Position numbers and translations under genes: made by a program. Below, piece after piece: positions 1-11,450 of a stretch of 64,000 bases of DNA. Each line of letters opens with the position of its first letter. Positions within the stretch are counted from its first letter, which is position 1. Below the pieces are notes generated by a model that did not search any database, was not told where the DNA came from, and was given only the letters and a program-made list of their open reading frames with translations. This DNA comes from Arthrobotrys musiformis (Eukaryota > Ascomycota > Orbiliomycetes > Orbiliales > Orbiliaceae): positions 1,426,001 through 1,490,000 of the forward strand of contig JAVHJL010000008.1 of the NCBI GenBank assembly GCA_036971715.1. Reading direction: 5' to 3'.

Positions 1-248
1 ATACTCGTGGGTAGTGATTGGTGCCTTGGACTTGATCACAGAGTAGATACCACCGACTGGAGGAGATCATTGTCGCGTTAGCATGAAAACGTGTGGTGAA
101 GCGACGGGCCAAAAACGTGTTGAGGCTGCTTTACGTCATAGGATGGGAAAAGATTCGGAAACAGCTGAGTAAACGTACCTCTGTTCGCAACTTCGGTTGC
201 GATTTCGAAGAGAAGGTGGTTCTTAACGTCTCGTTTGCCGTCGCCCAT
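1..248 (-). CDS. gsy1: Glycogen synthase, 5' end only (partial)
   Basis: Only the N-terminus lies in the window. Exon 1 is 248-179, starting at ATG 248, and exon 2 runs from 56 off the left edge. The intron 57-178 has donor GTACGT and acceptor CAG, and the split codon restores Val. The product begins MGDGKRDVKNHLLFEIATEV and, across the junction, continues into GGIYSVIKSKAPITTHEY. This is the conserved start of fungal and animal GT3 glycogen synthases, including the UDP-glucose-binding GGIY(S/T)V loop. The enzyme extends alpha-1,4-glucan chains from UDP-glucose in the cytosol. No regulatory C-terminus is visible here. Upstream on the minus strand there is a good donor (GTAAGT, 794-789), suggesting a spliced 5' UTR. 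The family call is firm; gene naming follows yeast GSY. Confidence 0.9.
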
Positions 249-1196
249 TGTTGTTCGTTACGGTAGATGCAATTGAGGGAAGAGGAAGAGAAAAATGAGG
301 GAGACTACAGTGGAATTGGGGAGAGATGCCGTCCGATGGAGTGCTCTGAGGTTGCTGTGGCGAAAGCGGGTTGAGCGAATTTACCTGATTGACTCGGATG
401 CCTGTCAGTCCACCAAAAGACGTTAGCTCGGAGCCCTGGCTGGGATTCTTATCGGCGGGCGCTTTATCGCAGCCCCAGTTCGAACTGAGGGAAAAGGGAC
501 GAGAAGAGGTGAGGTGAGGTAAGTGGTTGAGGATAATTAATATACGATACGGGAACTTCTCAACAGAGTTACGCCCTATATATAGACAAAGTGGAGACGA
601 TGGAGATTTCACCGACAAAATAGATAAAATAGAATAGGAGCAGCAAAACAAAAACAATCCAATTGGTGAGAGCAATTGAACCGTCTGTCTATTTGTCTGT
701 ACGAGACTGATCGAGGAAAGACCGGATGGGTGAAGGAAGTGCGGGGCCAAGGCAGTAAACCAATCCCTGGAGTGGATAGATAGAAAGTACTTACAGCGAG
801 GATCAAGCGTCTACTGGCAGAGATACCTGTTGGCTGGTCGAGGTGAGTGGTGGTGAGTGGTGATGATGAGTGGTAGTGGTGGTAGAGGAGGAGCAAGAGG
901 TGGTGGAATGGCAGAGGAGGGAGGTTTATATGGGAAGAGGTCTGAGGGGAGGTTCAGGATACGGGCGAGGACAGGACAGCGGTATGACGTTGTTGGTGGT
1001 GAACAGGGGACCGTTGGGAAATCCCTCGCTCGCTCGCTTGCTGATAGTCTGTCTCTCCTTCGAGCTATCTGGCTAGTGTCTGTGTGTATTATATTATGTA
1101 TTATGTATGCTATGTGTGATTGAGTGTATCTTGCCAGGGAATACGATGCAGGATTGAGGAAGGGTGGTTGAGTCGAGGGATATCTGTATGTATTAT

Positions 1197-1216
1197 GTAT
1201 GTATGTATGTATGTAT
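1197..1216. repeat. (GTAT)5 microsatellite
   Basis: Five perfect GTAT units lie within a wider GTAT-rich stretch (about 1085-1265) upstream of glycogen synthase. It is an ordinary microsatellite. Confidence 0.95.
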
Positions 1217-2017
1217 GCTGCCTCAAGGGTCTAGCTGTATGTATATGTGTATATGTCTGTATGTACGCCGGTGAAGATGATCGTGACACTCTGCAATTGG
1301 TGGAGATGGACGGCAGAGTGGATATATAAATGATAAGAGCGGAAAGAGGAGAGGAAGACTGCTGTTCGACTCTCCACGATGATGATGCCGATGGTGATGC
1401 TGGTGATGCTGATAGTGGTGATGACAATGGTGATGACGATGCACCTTGACCCTTCTTTCTTCTATCTCCTTCTCTTCCCTTCAATTGCATCAACCTCAGC
1501 GGGCGGATGGATATGAGGTTTTATACGTTTCCCCTCTGATCACTTGGTACGTACCAACCTCGCCGACAATACTGACCGCGACTGGTATGTGCTATTTTCT
1601 CTCCGATATTGAAATTCAACAATCCTCACTTTCTCACTTCCCTCAAGCTAATCTTTAGCTCGTGTACTTGGTTGATGAAGGCAAAAAAGAAAATACGAAA
1701 TATCGCGCATACATCAATCACAACAGCTAGTCACAATTTAGCTGAACATCCCCTACGTTTTCGTTGAGCTGATCGTGATGGTATGACGAGGGAAAGAAAA
1801 CCCCCCTCCCTCCCGATCACCAAATTGCCTTCGATTCGATTATCAAAAAATTAATATTTTACTCAACCATATGCCGGTTGCCCCTCTCGATGCAAGACAC
1901 AAAAACCCTGTCCGAGAAAAAAAAAAAGCCCCTCCTCGGCAGCTTTCTCGCGAGGTGCAGAAAAGAAAAGAAAAACGTCAACCTGCAAGCCACTTTGTTT
2001 TTTCTGTCCAGATGGTC

Positions 2018-2041
2018 CGAACGAACGAACGAACGAACGAA
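2018..2041. repeat. (CGAA)6 microsatellite
   Basis: Six perfect CGAA units in non-coding DNA. Short frames across it encode only repeated Thr-Asn-Glu-Arg and are not genes. Confidence 0.95.
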
Positions 2042-3906
2042 CGGACATCAGACGGCAAGGTTCGTAATGCCCAATACCTCCTATCGTAATGTCTGGGCTG
2101 GCTGACTTTTGGTCCGGTACTGGAACCGCTTCTAAGAAAAGCAACGGAAGAATGCTGGATAAATTACGCACACGCCCTGGTTACCACCGTTCGGTAGGTA
2201 TCTCGAACCCACACCGTTCTTTTACGAAGGGAAGAAGAAGAAATTTTTAAACATGCAGCATGCAGCTGTGCCAATACCCTTGTCCTAGCCAGGACCTAAT
2301 CGGGACGAAAAACTGCCACCAGGTGGCCAATGGGAACGTTTAGAGCGCCTCTTAACTAGCGGCCCCGAGTAACTGCCCTTGGAAATTCAACGGTCTGGTC
2401 TCGAGGCAGAGCTCGACCTCTTTCTCTAATTTCAGCTCGAAAGCTATGACTATTCAACGGGAGGACCAATGAAGGAATTCGGGAACAACATCGCCACTAT
2501 TGAGAATTACCAAAAAGTAATCCTCAAATTTTTCCACCATCGTGGAGTATTGATATGTTCCCCCCACGGACTCGAAACCCTAAAAAAAAAAAATTGGGGA
2601 ATCCTATTTGAAATGAGCACATTCCAGTATTACTACTTCCACAACCTCTTCTCCCACGAGATTTCTGAAAGAAACAGGCATTTTTATACCACCCGATTAA
2701 AAAGGCTGTTTTTCAGACCCTTCCGGCTCCCGGGTTTTACAAAATAACATCAACTTCGGCATGCCGAAAGCACCAGCATTCCACATCTGCCTGCTTCGGC
2801 CCTATCTCCAAGGCTCGTGAACAACGACAATATGCACAAAATCCCCAAAACCCGCATCTGCCTCAAAAATTTCCTTCCGCAGCAGCAGCAGCTACCATGC
2901 GCCCAACATGTGCCCTCCGGCCACGGCAACAACCAAAAAAACTTCACGCATTGTCTCCGAAAACCATTTCCCAAGTTAATATCACATCTCGTAAAAATAA
3001 GCTAACACTCCTCGCCCTTGCGTTGCGAAAACCACGTCGGCCGTGAAAAATCCCACCGACATGTTTCCACATAACTCTCCATCAAGAAAGACACCTCTTT
3101 CACGATCATATGGTGCTTCAAGCTCCTTTACAGCTGTACAATGATGATAAACAATGGGAGCTTTAAAACCCCCCGTTTCCCCTGTCCTCTGGGGAATTAC
3201 CTCTTTTTCCCAATTATATATCTCGAATTTCAAATTTCATAAACCCCATTGGAAAAAAAGGATATCACGATATCGCATTTCCACGCATCCTCTTTTTTTT
3301 CTCGAATATTCCACCGCTCCTTCAAATCAGGCCTGTACTCAACAAAAGGAGTATTCGCTGGCCCGGCAGGACGCTTCACCGACAAAAAGATTTAGCTCAT
3401 ACGCAATACGAGCTACGGTAGCTTAAATCATACATAAGCAAGCAATAATTTTTTTAAGCTTCTTTTTCGTGCATTGCATCGGTTGGGTGTGGTATCTCGC
3501 CTGAGCTGCAAGAAGGGCAAAATAAACATGCTGGGTAGGACATTGACATGGGTAAAGCTCCCCTCTAAAAGAAATTGAACACGTCGATATAAAATTTTGA
3601 GATTCCCTGCATGACGAGAAGGGGATTGCATAATCGATAAAGCCCCTCCTTTTTCCCTTCCCCCTCTTCTTTGGTGGCCTGCCCCTCCTTTTGTTATGGG
3701 TTTTGGAGGTTGGATTCGATTGGGGATAGTGATATCACCATAGTTCGACCAGCTGGCGTGCACCGCACCGCACCGCAGTGCAGACGCATTGCAGCGCATA
3801 TGGCTAGATAATCTGAAACCAACCCTACCCAGACTATTATATTATCAACCATCTCAAAAAACTATCTCAAAAAAATAAAAAATAAAAAAAATAGAAAAAT
3901 AGAAAA

Positions 3907-5133
3907 ATGCTGACAGAGATACAGTTCGACGGCACGGTGGAAGAACCACTAAACCGTGAACCACCGCCAGAAGTCCTAATCGGAAGGTTCATCTCCAAAG
4001 AAGGCGAAGCCTACGACCGAAATCACGGGTATGTCCAAATTCCAACACCCAACACACTCCCCCAGCCCCCCCATCCTCAATATCAAAAAAAATACTAACA
4101 TAAAAAAAGCCCAATACCCCACATAGATGCCTCCGAGCACCTCCTCCACATCGACGGCTCAGTCTCAACCCCCTTATCCCTCCCAATCCACTACCTCCGC
4201 ACCCTCCCCCAACACACCGTCCTCGCAGCCCTCCAATGCGCCGGCAACCGCCGCCATACGATGCGCACGAAGGAAAAGGAAGTATGGGGCATAGACTGGC
4301 ATAACGGCGCAGTAATGAACGCCTCCTGGACCGGCGTCCTCCTCTCCACAATCCTCTCCCTCGCATGCCCAACCATCGACCCGTCAACCTCCCACGTAGC
4401 CTTCAGCTGCTACCAAACCGCCACCCAAGACGACGGCTACTACGGCGGTTCGATCCCCCTCTCCCGCGCCCTCGATCCCAAAATGGAAGTCCTGATCGCC
4501 CTAAAAATGAACGACAGGGACCTAACCCCTGAACGCGGCTACCCCGTCCGCATGATAATCCCCGGCGTCGCCGGCGCAAGGGCGGTAAAATGGCTCGACA
4601 GGATCACAATCCAAAAACAAGAATCCTCAAACGCCTACCAACAAAAGGACTACAAAATCCTGCCCCCAGAGGTGGTCACAAAAGATCAAGCCGCAGCGTA
4701 CTGGCATAAACTCCCTTCGATCCTTGAAACCCCCATAAACAGCGTAATCTGCTCCCCCTCCCCCGGCGCAGAAATCGACGACCCCCGCATCACACCCCTA
4801 AAAATATCCGGTTATGCACTCCCACAAGGCTGCGATGGTCCCATCACAAAGGTCGAACTCTCACACGACGACGGAGTAACCTGGGAACCAGCAACCCTCC
4901 TCCCAGAACCCACAAAATGGAGCTGGGCCCTCTGGGAATTCAAATACTCCGGACCACTAACCGAAGACACAACCTTCATGTGCAAAGCAACAGATAAAGG
5001 CGGAAACACGCAAACCATAAAACCCGGCGAAGGCCAGTGGAATCTCCGAGGCGTCGGTTATAACGCCTTCGGAGAAGTCGCCGGGTTGAAGGTCAAACCC
5101 AGAAGTCTACCCGGCATCGAAGCTAGGCTGTAG
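3907..5133 (+). CDS. Sulfite oxidase (molybdopterin type, no cytochrome b5 domain), probably peroxisomal
   Basis: Exons 3907-4028 and 4110-5133 encode 381 aa. The 81-nt intron has donor GTATGT and a perfect TACTAAC branch point. The junction restores the family motif NHGPIP. The protein has the SUOX Mo-cofactor domain: GRFISKEGEAYDRNHGPIPHID-like start (about 26-47) and ALQCAGNRR, whose Cys84 is the expected molybdenum ligand. A C-terminal dimerisation domain covers about 265-375 (KVELSHDDGVTWEPA, KATDKGGNTQ). There is no haem b5 domain and no mitochondrial presequence, unlike animal enzymes. The last three residues are ARL, fitting the PTS1 consensus, as in the peroxisomal plant enzyme that uses oxygen directly. 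Expected reaction: sulfite to sulfate. The alternative, the related assimilatory nitrate reductase, is ruled out by length and absence of FAD/haem domains. Confidence 0.93.
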
Positions 5134-5696
5134 TTTTATTTGTTATTTTTATATAGTTTATTTTAGCGGTTTTTTTGGTTTTTGGTTTGGAATTTGTGTA
5201 GGATGAGTGTACTAGTAGCGAATACCACGTTTACGAGTTATTATAGATGAACAATGAATACGATTTCTAATATAAATAAAATGAACCCTCGTACATTGTA
5301 AACGTACACTACCACTCAAATACCAAATTTATCTTCCTCTCCCAATCTTCAACGCCCATGAATAAATACGATCCCATAAAAGAAATGAAAAAAATAAGAC
5401 AATGAAAAAAAAAAAAATGAATTCGAAACCCAACCCATACAAAAGAGAACACAATGAAACAACCCCCTCCATTAATACAAGCAAACGAATGTATATCAAA
5501 TAATTCCTAAAAAGAAAAAAAAGTAATTTTTCGCCGTTGTGCTCCGTCGCAGAAACAAAGAATTGAACCCCAAAGGAAAAGAGAAAATGCTAGCAGGCGG
5601 CCACCAGAACTAGACAGAATAGTAAGGAGTAATACCCAAATAATGAACATCGAGAACAAGCAACCCCCTCTTTTTTTTTTATAAAAAAGAAAGAAT
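5134..5696. other. Convergent 3' intergenic region
   Basis: This lies between the 3' ends of sulfite oxidase (+) and the NMN adenylyltransferase (-). It is A/T-rich with A-tracts and AATAAA-like words (for example near 5274) and presumably holds both 3' UTRs. No gene is seen. Confidence 0.7.
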
Positions 5697-6836
5697 CTAA
5701 GCCTCAACCCCACTATCAGCATCACTATCCTTCACCCCTTCCTCAACCTTCCCGTGCTTCTCCTCATTCTTAACCTTCTTCTCCGCCTCCTCGATCTTTT
5801 TGTTATACTCGTCCACATACAACCCATTCTCAACAATGTAATTGATCACACTCGCGGGGATGAGGTACAGCACACTCATCCCTTGCTTCAAAAAGTTTCG
5901 AATCTTGGTCGAGCTGATGTCGTTTTGAATTAACTGTCGGATGACGTAGATGTTTTCCTTCCACGCTTGGAGATTCGCAAGCGCGGCATCGATGTCGGTC
6001 CCAGCACGCTCGACAATGAAGGCGCCATATTTTCCGAGGATGTGGTCGAGCTATTTTTATTTAAATTAGTAATTATCAAAAAAAGAAATTCGTGATGAAG
6101 AAGGAGAGGGGGGAACATACATCCTCCGGGGCCCAAAGACCAGGTTCGCTCATAGTCATGATCAAATCCGATCCAGCGAGTAGTACAATCCTATACGGCT
6201 TCCTGCCGACCTCCTTCCCGTCCGAATCAACGATTTTGGCACCACCACGGACGGTGTTTAGCTCGTAGTCGAAGTGGTCGAGAACTTTGGCAGTGGGGAG
6301 GTATTCCGGGCAAAACGGCTCCCAGGTATCGACCTGCAGCCAGTTGGAGGTTTGTTCGCAGGCTACTTGACACATGTGAACTCTGTTACATTGCTCAATC
6401 GGCTCCAAGGAGGGCGGAGGGGCGGTGTGTTAGTCTAGCGATCTGTATAATATCTATAATTCTTACACAAAGAAACAACAAAAACCGCAGGGCATATTTT
6501 GAGGGGAAGAGATGGGGGAAAAACCAACCTATGCTTCGCCGGCGCCAGGCCCTGCTTCTTGTAAGCATCAGACACAGCGCTGAGATATCCGCCCATGATC
6601 TCAAAGTTCGTATCTAGCTTGCAGTAGTCGCTAGCCATCTCGAAGATCCGGAGGTGCAGATGTGTGATCGGGGAGAAGGAACCGCATGCGACGAGGGCCA
6701 GTGGGGTTTTGGAGGGGTCGGTGAGGGTGTCTCTGAGCCTGGCGGTGGGGAATTCGTAGCCGTCATATGTGGGGAGATTGTAGGAAATTATCCTGCCAGT
6801 CTCCTCCGGGAGTCGAGTGCTATCGCCGGTGGTCAT
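5697..6836 (-). CDS. NMA1: Nicotinamide/nicotinate mononucleotide adenylyltransferase
   Basis: Three exons, 6836-6529, 6382-6121 and 6050-5697, give 307 aa. Phases agree at both junctions (AG|A restores Arg; the second is phase 0). The enzyme joins ATP to NMN or NaMN to make NAD or deamido-NAD, the shared final adenylylation of de novo and salvage NAD synthesis. The N-terminal nucleotidyltransferase signature GSFSPITHLHLRIFE (about 52-66) contains the GxFxPxTxxH pattern. The second signature, ISSTKIRN, is near residue 230. The C-terminus is Lys/Glu-rich and low complexity (about 275-307). Length fits the eukaryotic NMNAT family. ATG 6836 is the first Met before conserved sequence. Confidence 0.94.
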
Positions 6837-9459
6837 TTTGTCCTTTTTTTCTTTTGTGGATGTAGGTGAAAGTGGTGTCTAGGAGATGGTGATGGCGGTG
6901 ATGGTGGTAGTGTGACTGGGGGAAAGGATGGTGGGAAGACTAAATAAGCCTGGAAAGTCTGGAGAAAAGGCAGACAGATCTAGGGAAGCTCCGGACAGGC
7001 GGAGAAAACGGGGGGAAAGGTCTGTGCTGAAAGCTGGAGAAAGCGATGAAAGCGGCCCAGACGCTAGTATATAAATATAGTCAAGATGGGGGGTGGGAGA
7101 TGGATCTCGAGGAGTCGAGGATGTTGGTTGTGATGGTGTTTTATTCTTTTCTGCCGGGACAGCCGATGCTTTGCTTCCAGTTTTCTTTCTTTCTTCTGAA
7201 TTTTTGTTCGGAACGGCAGCTAGTTTCTGTTAGTCATACAAATACCTCAACTCCAAATCTCAAACCGCAAACCGCAAACCTCAAACTACACTATAATATG
7301 ATAATATAGAGGAGTGATATCCAGAGTCAAGGTCAATTGAGGGGAGCGGGACTATATAAGAGGGACGAGTGAGTCAAGGCTGAAGAGGGCAGGATCCGAC
7401 CAGACCAGGCGGCCAATATTGATTCGACCAGCGCACCCGAAAGTTTATTCGAGACCTCAATCAACATCAGCACGAGCTGCTAACTAGCCGAAGCCGGGGC
7501 AGGTTTGTATAAAAAAGAAGGCCATCGAAGGGTGCCAAAGTGGGGGAGGCTGCATGCGCCATTGCCATCGCAGGTGCATTAGTCAACATTCCAGCCGGTC
7601 TAACTCGATATTGATTCCAGACCAGCACCCGTCACGGTGGTCCGAATCATATTGTATCACGGGGCATAATTGCCCTCGAACCCTGCCAAGACCGTATATT
7701 TTCTATTGAATCACGGCTATCGATTTGACATATAATATATAATATAATACATGTGAATCCCCACCGACAATGCAACCGGGGTTGAATAGTCAGTGAGGAC
7801 CTGCCGTTTGGACCCTTTCCCTGGGATGACGAAATATTGTGTCTACTGTGACAGTAATCGACACACATACCAGCCCCCTTTGTTCATCATTGCTGCCCTC
7901 GCCTGCCTTGCCTTCGATCCTTGCCTCGCCTCGACTATGTGACTTGACCTACGTAAGTTATGCATGCATGCACGTACACCGGAGGTTCGAAGAATTCGGT
8001 GTCATGTCATGTGACGTTGCATTCCGCGCCTCAACGCAGTTATTTAACATCAAAGTTAAGGTTCGAATAGACTACATCCATGTAGAATTTAGCCTTTTGG
8101 TCCTTGCTTGGGGGGGGTGGGTTGGGTTTAAGTTGGGTTTTGATAGGCAGGACCCGTGCTTTATCCGCCTGATATCAGGAAGTATAATCTTTTAGTTCAG
8201 ATTTGTAAATTTTGTATTATTGTTGTTATAGGTCTGGAGGGGTATACTACCCAGATTGCCGTGCTGCGTGGCCCGAGCAGAGCCCTAGGCTTCGAATCTA
8301 GGGTTGGTTATGGGTAAATACTGTCAGATTTAACGCATGATTGAATGGTGTGCAATAATCTGCGGCTATCACGGGATCCTGGGAAAGCAAAATTAACAAA
8401 ATAATAATAATTGGGTCTTAGTGAGCGCTCGAGCGTCTACCCCGCGGTAGAAAAGTTGTCCAAGTCGTATACAGAATCGAGGGCTCTAGTGACTGGCGCA
8501 ACATGTAGTAATTGCCTAAGTACTCAAGTAAGTAAATATAAATTGGCCATTGGGGCGAGCCTGCCCTTGTAACGTCGACGTCTAGCCACCAGACCGGGAG
8601 GATCAGCCTATCCTTCACCAAACATTCTCGTTCGCTATTGAAAGTGGCTTACTACTTTTTTTTAAAAAAAAATTCAGTAGTGAACGAAACTGGCCAATCA
8701 ATATTATAAAACAGAGGAGAATTATCCTTAGTGTGGCGGTCTGGTTTACGAGACAACTTAAGGACTTGTCTCCGGGTGGGCTGGGTACAAGACAAGGACT
8801 TGTCTAAAATTTAAAACTTTTGCATTTCTATCGGTATATATCAGTACCGATCCCACACCAAACCCACCAGTTATAGTGCCCGGGCGCATTCCCATGAAAG
8901 AAGCGGTAGACGCCAGATCTGTATACCCCAAGCAGATGGTATACCAGTAGCAATATCAACCGCCTAATAAACCTGCCGATATACATACCATGTATAAATC
9001 AAAAATGCTCCCCGTATACCCCTTCGACATCCCCACAGAGCCACGGCTTTGGCCGATGGGAGGGTAAGCTATCATTTACCCCTAAATGTAGTGAGTTCGC
9101 GAGGTACATATATATATACTTACGGTGTTCGATTCCAATCACTCCTCGGATTTAACAGTATTTAGTAGGGTAGAGATTCTACTGCCATATAGCGGTCGTA
9201 TCGACCAACTGTTGATATATTCTGCAATACGGGTAAGCTATCAACCATATTCTCATTTTGTATTTAATAAAACTGCAAATAAATAAATCCCATAAACTCC
9301 AACCCCTCCAAACCAAACAAAAGGAGGAAAGCTATAAACACGAAAGTAGGTAAGTAATATCGACAACCCCCTCTAATCGTTTCCATCAAGGTTCTCGTGT
9401 ATTTATCACCAAAACGATCTATATTTAACAGAAAAAGGAAAGGTTATACATGATGGAGA
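6837..9459. other. Intergenic region between two minus-strand genes, 2.6 kb
   Basis: The left part is the promoter side of the NMN adenylyltransferase; the right part is the 3' side of the mannosyltransferase. I see no coding capacity with family resemblance or splice continuity. Small palindromes occur: TGCATGCATGCA near 7962-7973 and the AGACAAG/CTTGTCT elements at 8751-8805. A TGAGTCA word occurs near 7370; its meaning is unknown. Confidence 0.65.
8751..8805. repeat. Duplicated short palindrome (AGACAA...TTGTCT)
   Basis: The 12-mer AAGGACTTGTCT occurs at 8760-8771 and 8794-8805. Each copy is preceded by AGACAA, so each forms an inverted repeat. The right copy, AGACAAG-GA-CTTGTCT (8790-8805), has perfect 7-bp arms. 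Function is unknown; it could be a protein-binding site pair or a mobile-element scar. Confidence 0.8.
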
Positions 9460-10768
9460 TCAGTTCATATGGGCGTATTTGAACCAGTTGATCCGACAGT
9501 CTTCTTGGTCTAGCCCCTGGCCGTCGGTGAACCGTCCTGCTTCGCAGCCTTTGCATTTATCCGAGTTGGGACAGTTGAAGTAGGGTATGTGCTGGTAGCC
9601 GATGTCGTGGAACCTATTCCATTCACTTCATTACTATCATTCTTAGAGAAGGGGATAAATAGAAGAACATACCAGTGGATCTTATCGCGATCCTCCATCA
9701 ACCCCAATGCAACGGAATGCACCGGCGCATCCCCCCACCTCTCATAAAAGAACCCACCGGCACGATCCAAATGGTCGAAAAAGTCTTCATACTTCTTACT
9801 CCTCCAGAAGTCCATATCTGCGATCTCGAAGTTCGACCAGAAGTGGCAGGTGGAGTACCCATTCGCCGCCTCGTTGTGTTCCGGTCTGTTCTCGGCGTCG
9901 GTGAGCCATTTCAGGGCGTTGTTGGGGTGGAGGTAATCCGGGTGCTCCGCCATGAATTCCTGGACTGCAGGCCATAAGGATGCGATTGACTGCGGGGAGT
10001 CGTAGATATTGATCACGAAACCGTAGGTTTTGTTGTAGTCCTGCATGTAGCGGAAGACGTCGTAGTCTATATCGCAGAAGAAGTGGACCTTTGGTTCCAC
10101 ACGCCAGTACCATTTAAATTTTAGCAAAGCGGGGTGTTTGTAAAACATCCCGGAGTTCCATCTACACATCTGATGGTAGCTTTTCATGGAGCTATATTGG
10201 ACGCCCTGTTGTTCAAGCAGAGAAGCACTGGCGGCCATGAGGTCGGGGTTTATCCAGGATGGGATCTCCCAGTGTTCCTTTGGGATGACTTCGTAGTAGA
10301 CTTTTGCTTGGGTTTTGGCTTTTGTTTTCTCCATGAATGTTTTGGTGAAGGGGACGTCGTTGATGAAGGTCCAGGGGTAGTTGAATTTGGAGTTGAAGGT
10401 GCGTTCGAGGTCGTCCATTGCTTGGAGGATGCCGTCGAGTTCTTCGTTTCGGACGAGGGAGAGGAGGGTGGCGTTGACGCGGTCTGCCTGGCCGGGGCCG
10501 TATAGTATCCCTATCGTTATCACCATTAGTACAACCCCATCTTATCCAATTGAGTGAAAGGGGGAATACCCTCAGGCGGCCCGGTCATCTTCATGAGGGG
10601 GTCGACGTCGAAGGGTTTGCCCTTCTCCTTCTTAAGGGAGATGCGCTGGTCACCGACGACAACAACGGGATCTCGGTCGACGAGGTTGATGTGGAAGAGG
10701 AAGACGATGAAGGCGAGGGCGACGGTGAGGGCGAGCACGCGGGCCGGGCGCCATTGCAGTGCCGCCAT
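9460..10768 (-). CDS. Golgi alpha-1,2-mannosyltransferase, KRE2/MNT1/KTR family (GT15)
   Basis: Exons 10768-10570, 10510-9673 and 9613-9460 encode 396 aa. Both introns are 59 nt; intron 1 has a TACTAAT branch. The product is a type II membrane protein: short basic N-terminus, then a transmembrane anchor (about 11-28), a stem, and a GT15 domain from about residue 65. Family landmarks include ATLLSLVRNEEL, IPKEHW, YWRVEPKVHFFCDIDYD (GDP-mannose/Mn site region), CHFWSNFEIADMDFWRS, GGFFYERWGDAPVHS and the closing DIGYQHIPYFNCP. It adds mannose from GDP-mannose to O- or N-linked glycans. I start at ATG 10768 because it gives the usual short cytosolic tail; an in-frame ATG at 10867 would add 33 Ser/Pro/Thr-rich residues. 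The exact KTR paralogue cannot be assigned by eye. Confidence 0.93.
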
Positions 10769-11446
10769 TGTGTCTGTCGAAGCGATGTCGGTGGTTCTGT
10801 TCTGTTCTGTTCCGATAGCTGGGAAGCTTGATGGCGGATTGATCGATGGAGATGTCGGGTGGGACACGAATTCGAAGCTCGGCTGACTGGCTGGAATCTG
10901 TGCCTGTGCGACGCTGTGTGACCTCGTGCTCTGTGCGACGGTCGAACGACCTCCTCAATTAATATAAATATACAGCAATCGACACCGATAGACAACAGAA
11001 CAGATAAAATAAAAATAAAATTTAAAAGAAAAGAAAAGAACTTGCCCCTGGACGAGAAAAACAGCCCGCTTAAGCTTGCCCCATGTTGGGTCCCAGCAGC
11101 AGTTAGGGAGGGAAGCATACGTAGCTGGGTTACGTCCTCCGCGTGCCTGCTTCTTCCGAGCCAATAACCCCTGCCGGGCTGCTTAACCTGGTTCAGAAAA
11201 AAAGGCTTGTTCTGACCCCCGCGCTCGCATTTATTCCCGTTTCTTCTTCCTCCAGACTTCTATTCCCTCGTGGTTGTACTCTGGCTTCACTGTTTTTGGG
11301 TATTTTATTTTATTTTTATTTTTATATTTATATTCTGCGGGACAGAATCGTACGCATATGACACGATAACACGATACCACCAACAGGACACCTAACATGC
11401 CCCCGTCCGCCAGAACCCCGTCCTCGACATCCCATCAAACCCAATC
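10769..11446. other. Divergent promoter region (mannosyltransferase / GCP5-like)
   Basis: This is the 678-bp gap between divergently transcribed genes. It includes TTTTATTTT-rich DNA at 11300-11335 and a 16-codon upstream ORF directly before the right-hand gene. No other gene is seen. Confidence 0.65.
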
Positions 11447-11450
11447 ATGA
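11397..11450 (+). promoter_or_regulatory. Upstream ORF overlapping the GCP5-like start codon (ATGA)
   Basis: ATG 11397 opens a 17-codon frame ending in TGA 11448-11450, which overlaps the main ATG 11447-11449 as ATGA. Such an arrangement could permit termination-reinitiation or damp translation. It only matters if the transcript starts upstream of 11397, which the sequence does not show. Confidence 0.4.

Larger units (their letters stand above)
249..3906. other. Gene-poor intergenic region, 3.7 kb
   Basis: I find no supportable gene. The first 600 bp are the 5' region of glycogen synthase. Its minus strand contains a strong donor (789-794), a second donor near 390 and a candidate acceptor near 308, consistent with a spliced leader. 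The rest is low-complexity purine/pyrimidine-biased DNA with short tetranucleotide repeats at 1197-1216 and 2018-2041. Short open frames here show no domain, no splice continuity and biased composition. Confidence 0.7.

Noticed and set aside
223..750. 175-codon minus-strand frame covering the glycogen synthase leader
   Set aside because: It is out of frame with the real ATG 248 and overlaps it; Ser/Leu/Pro-rich chance frame.
3428..3799. 123-codon minus-strand frame before sulfite oxidase
   Set aside because: No domain, basic random composition; lies in promoter-type DNA.
8260..8310. CCTAG-GCTTCGAAT-CTAGG as a tRNA T-arm
   Set aside because: The loop is nine nucleotides and no other arms are present upstream.
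9675..10505. Plus-strand frames opposite the mannosyltransferase
   Set aside because: Antisense shadows of a well-supported GT15 gene.
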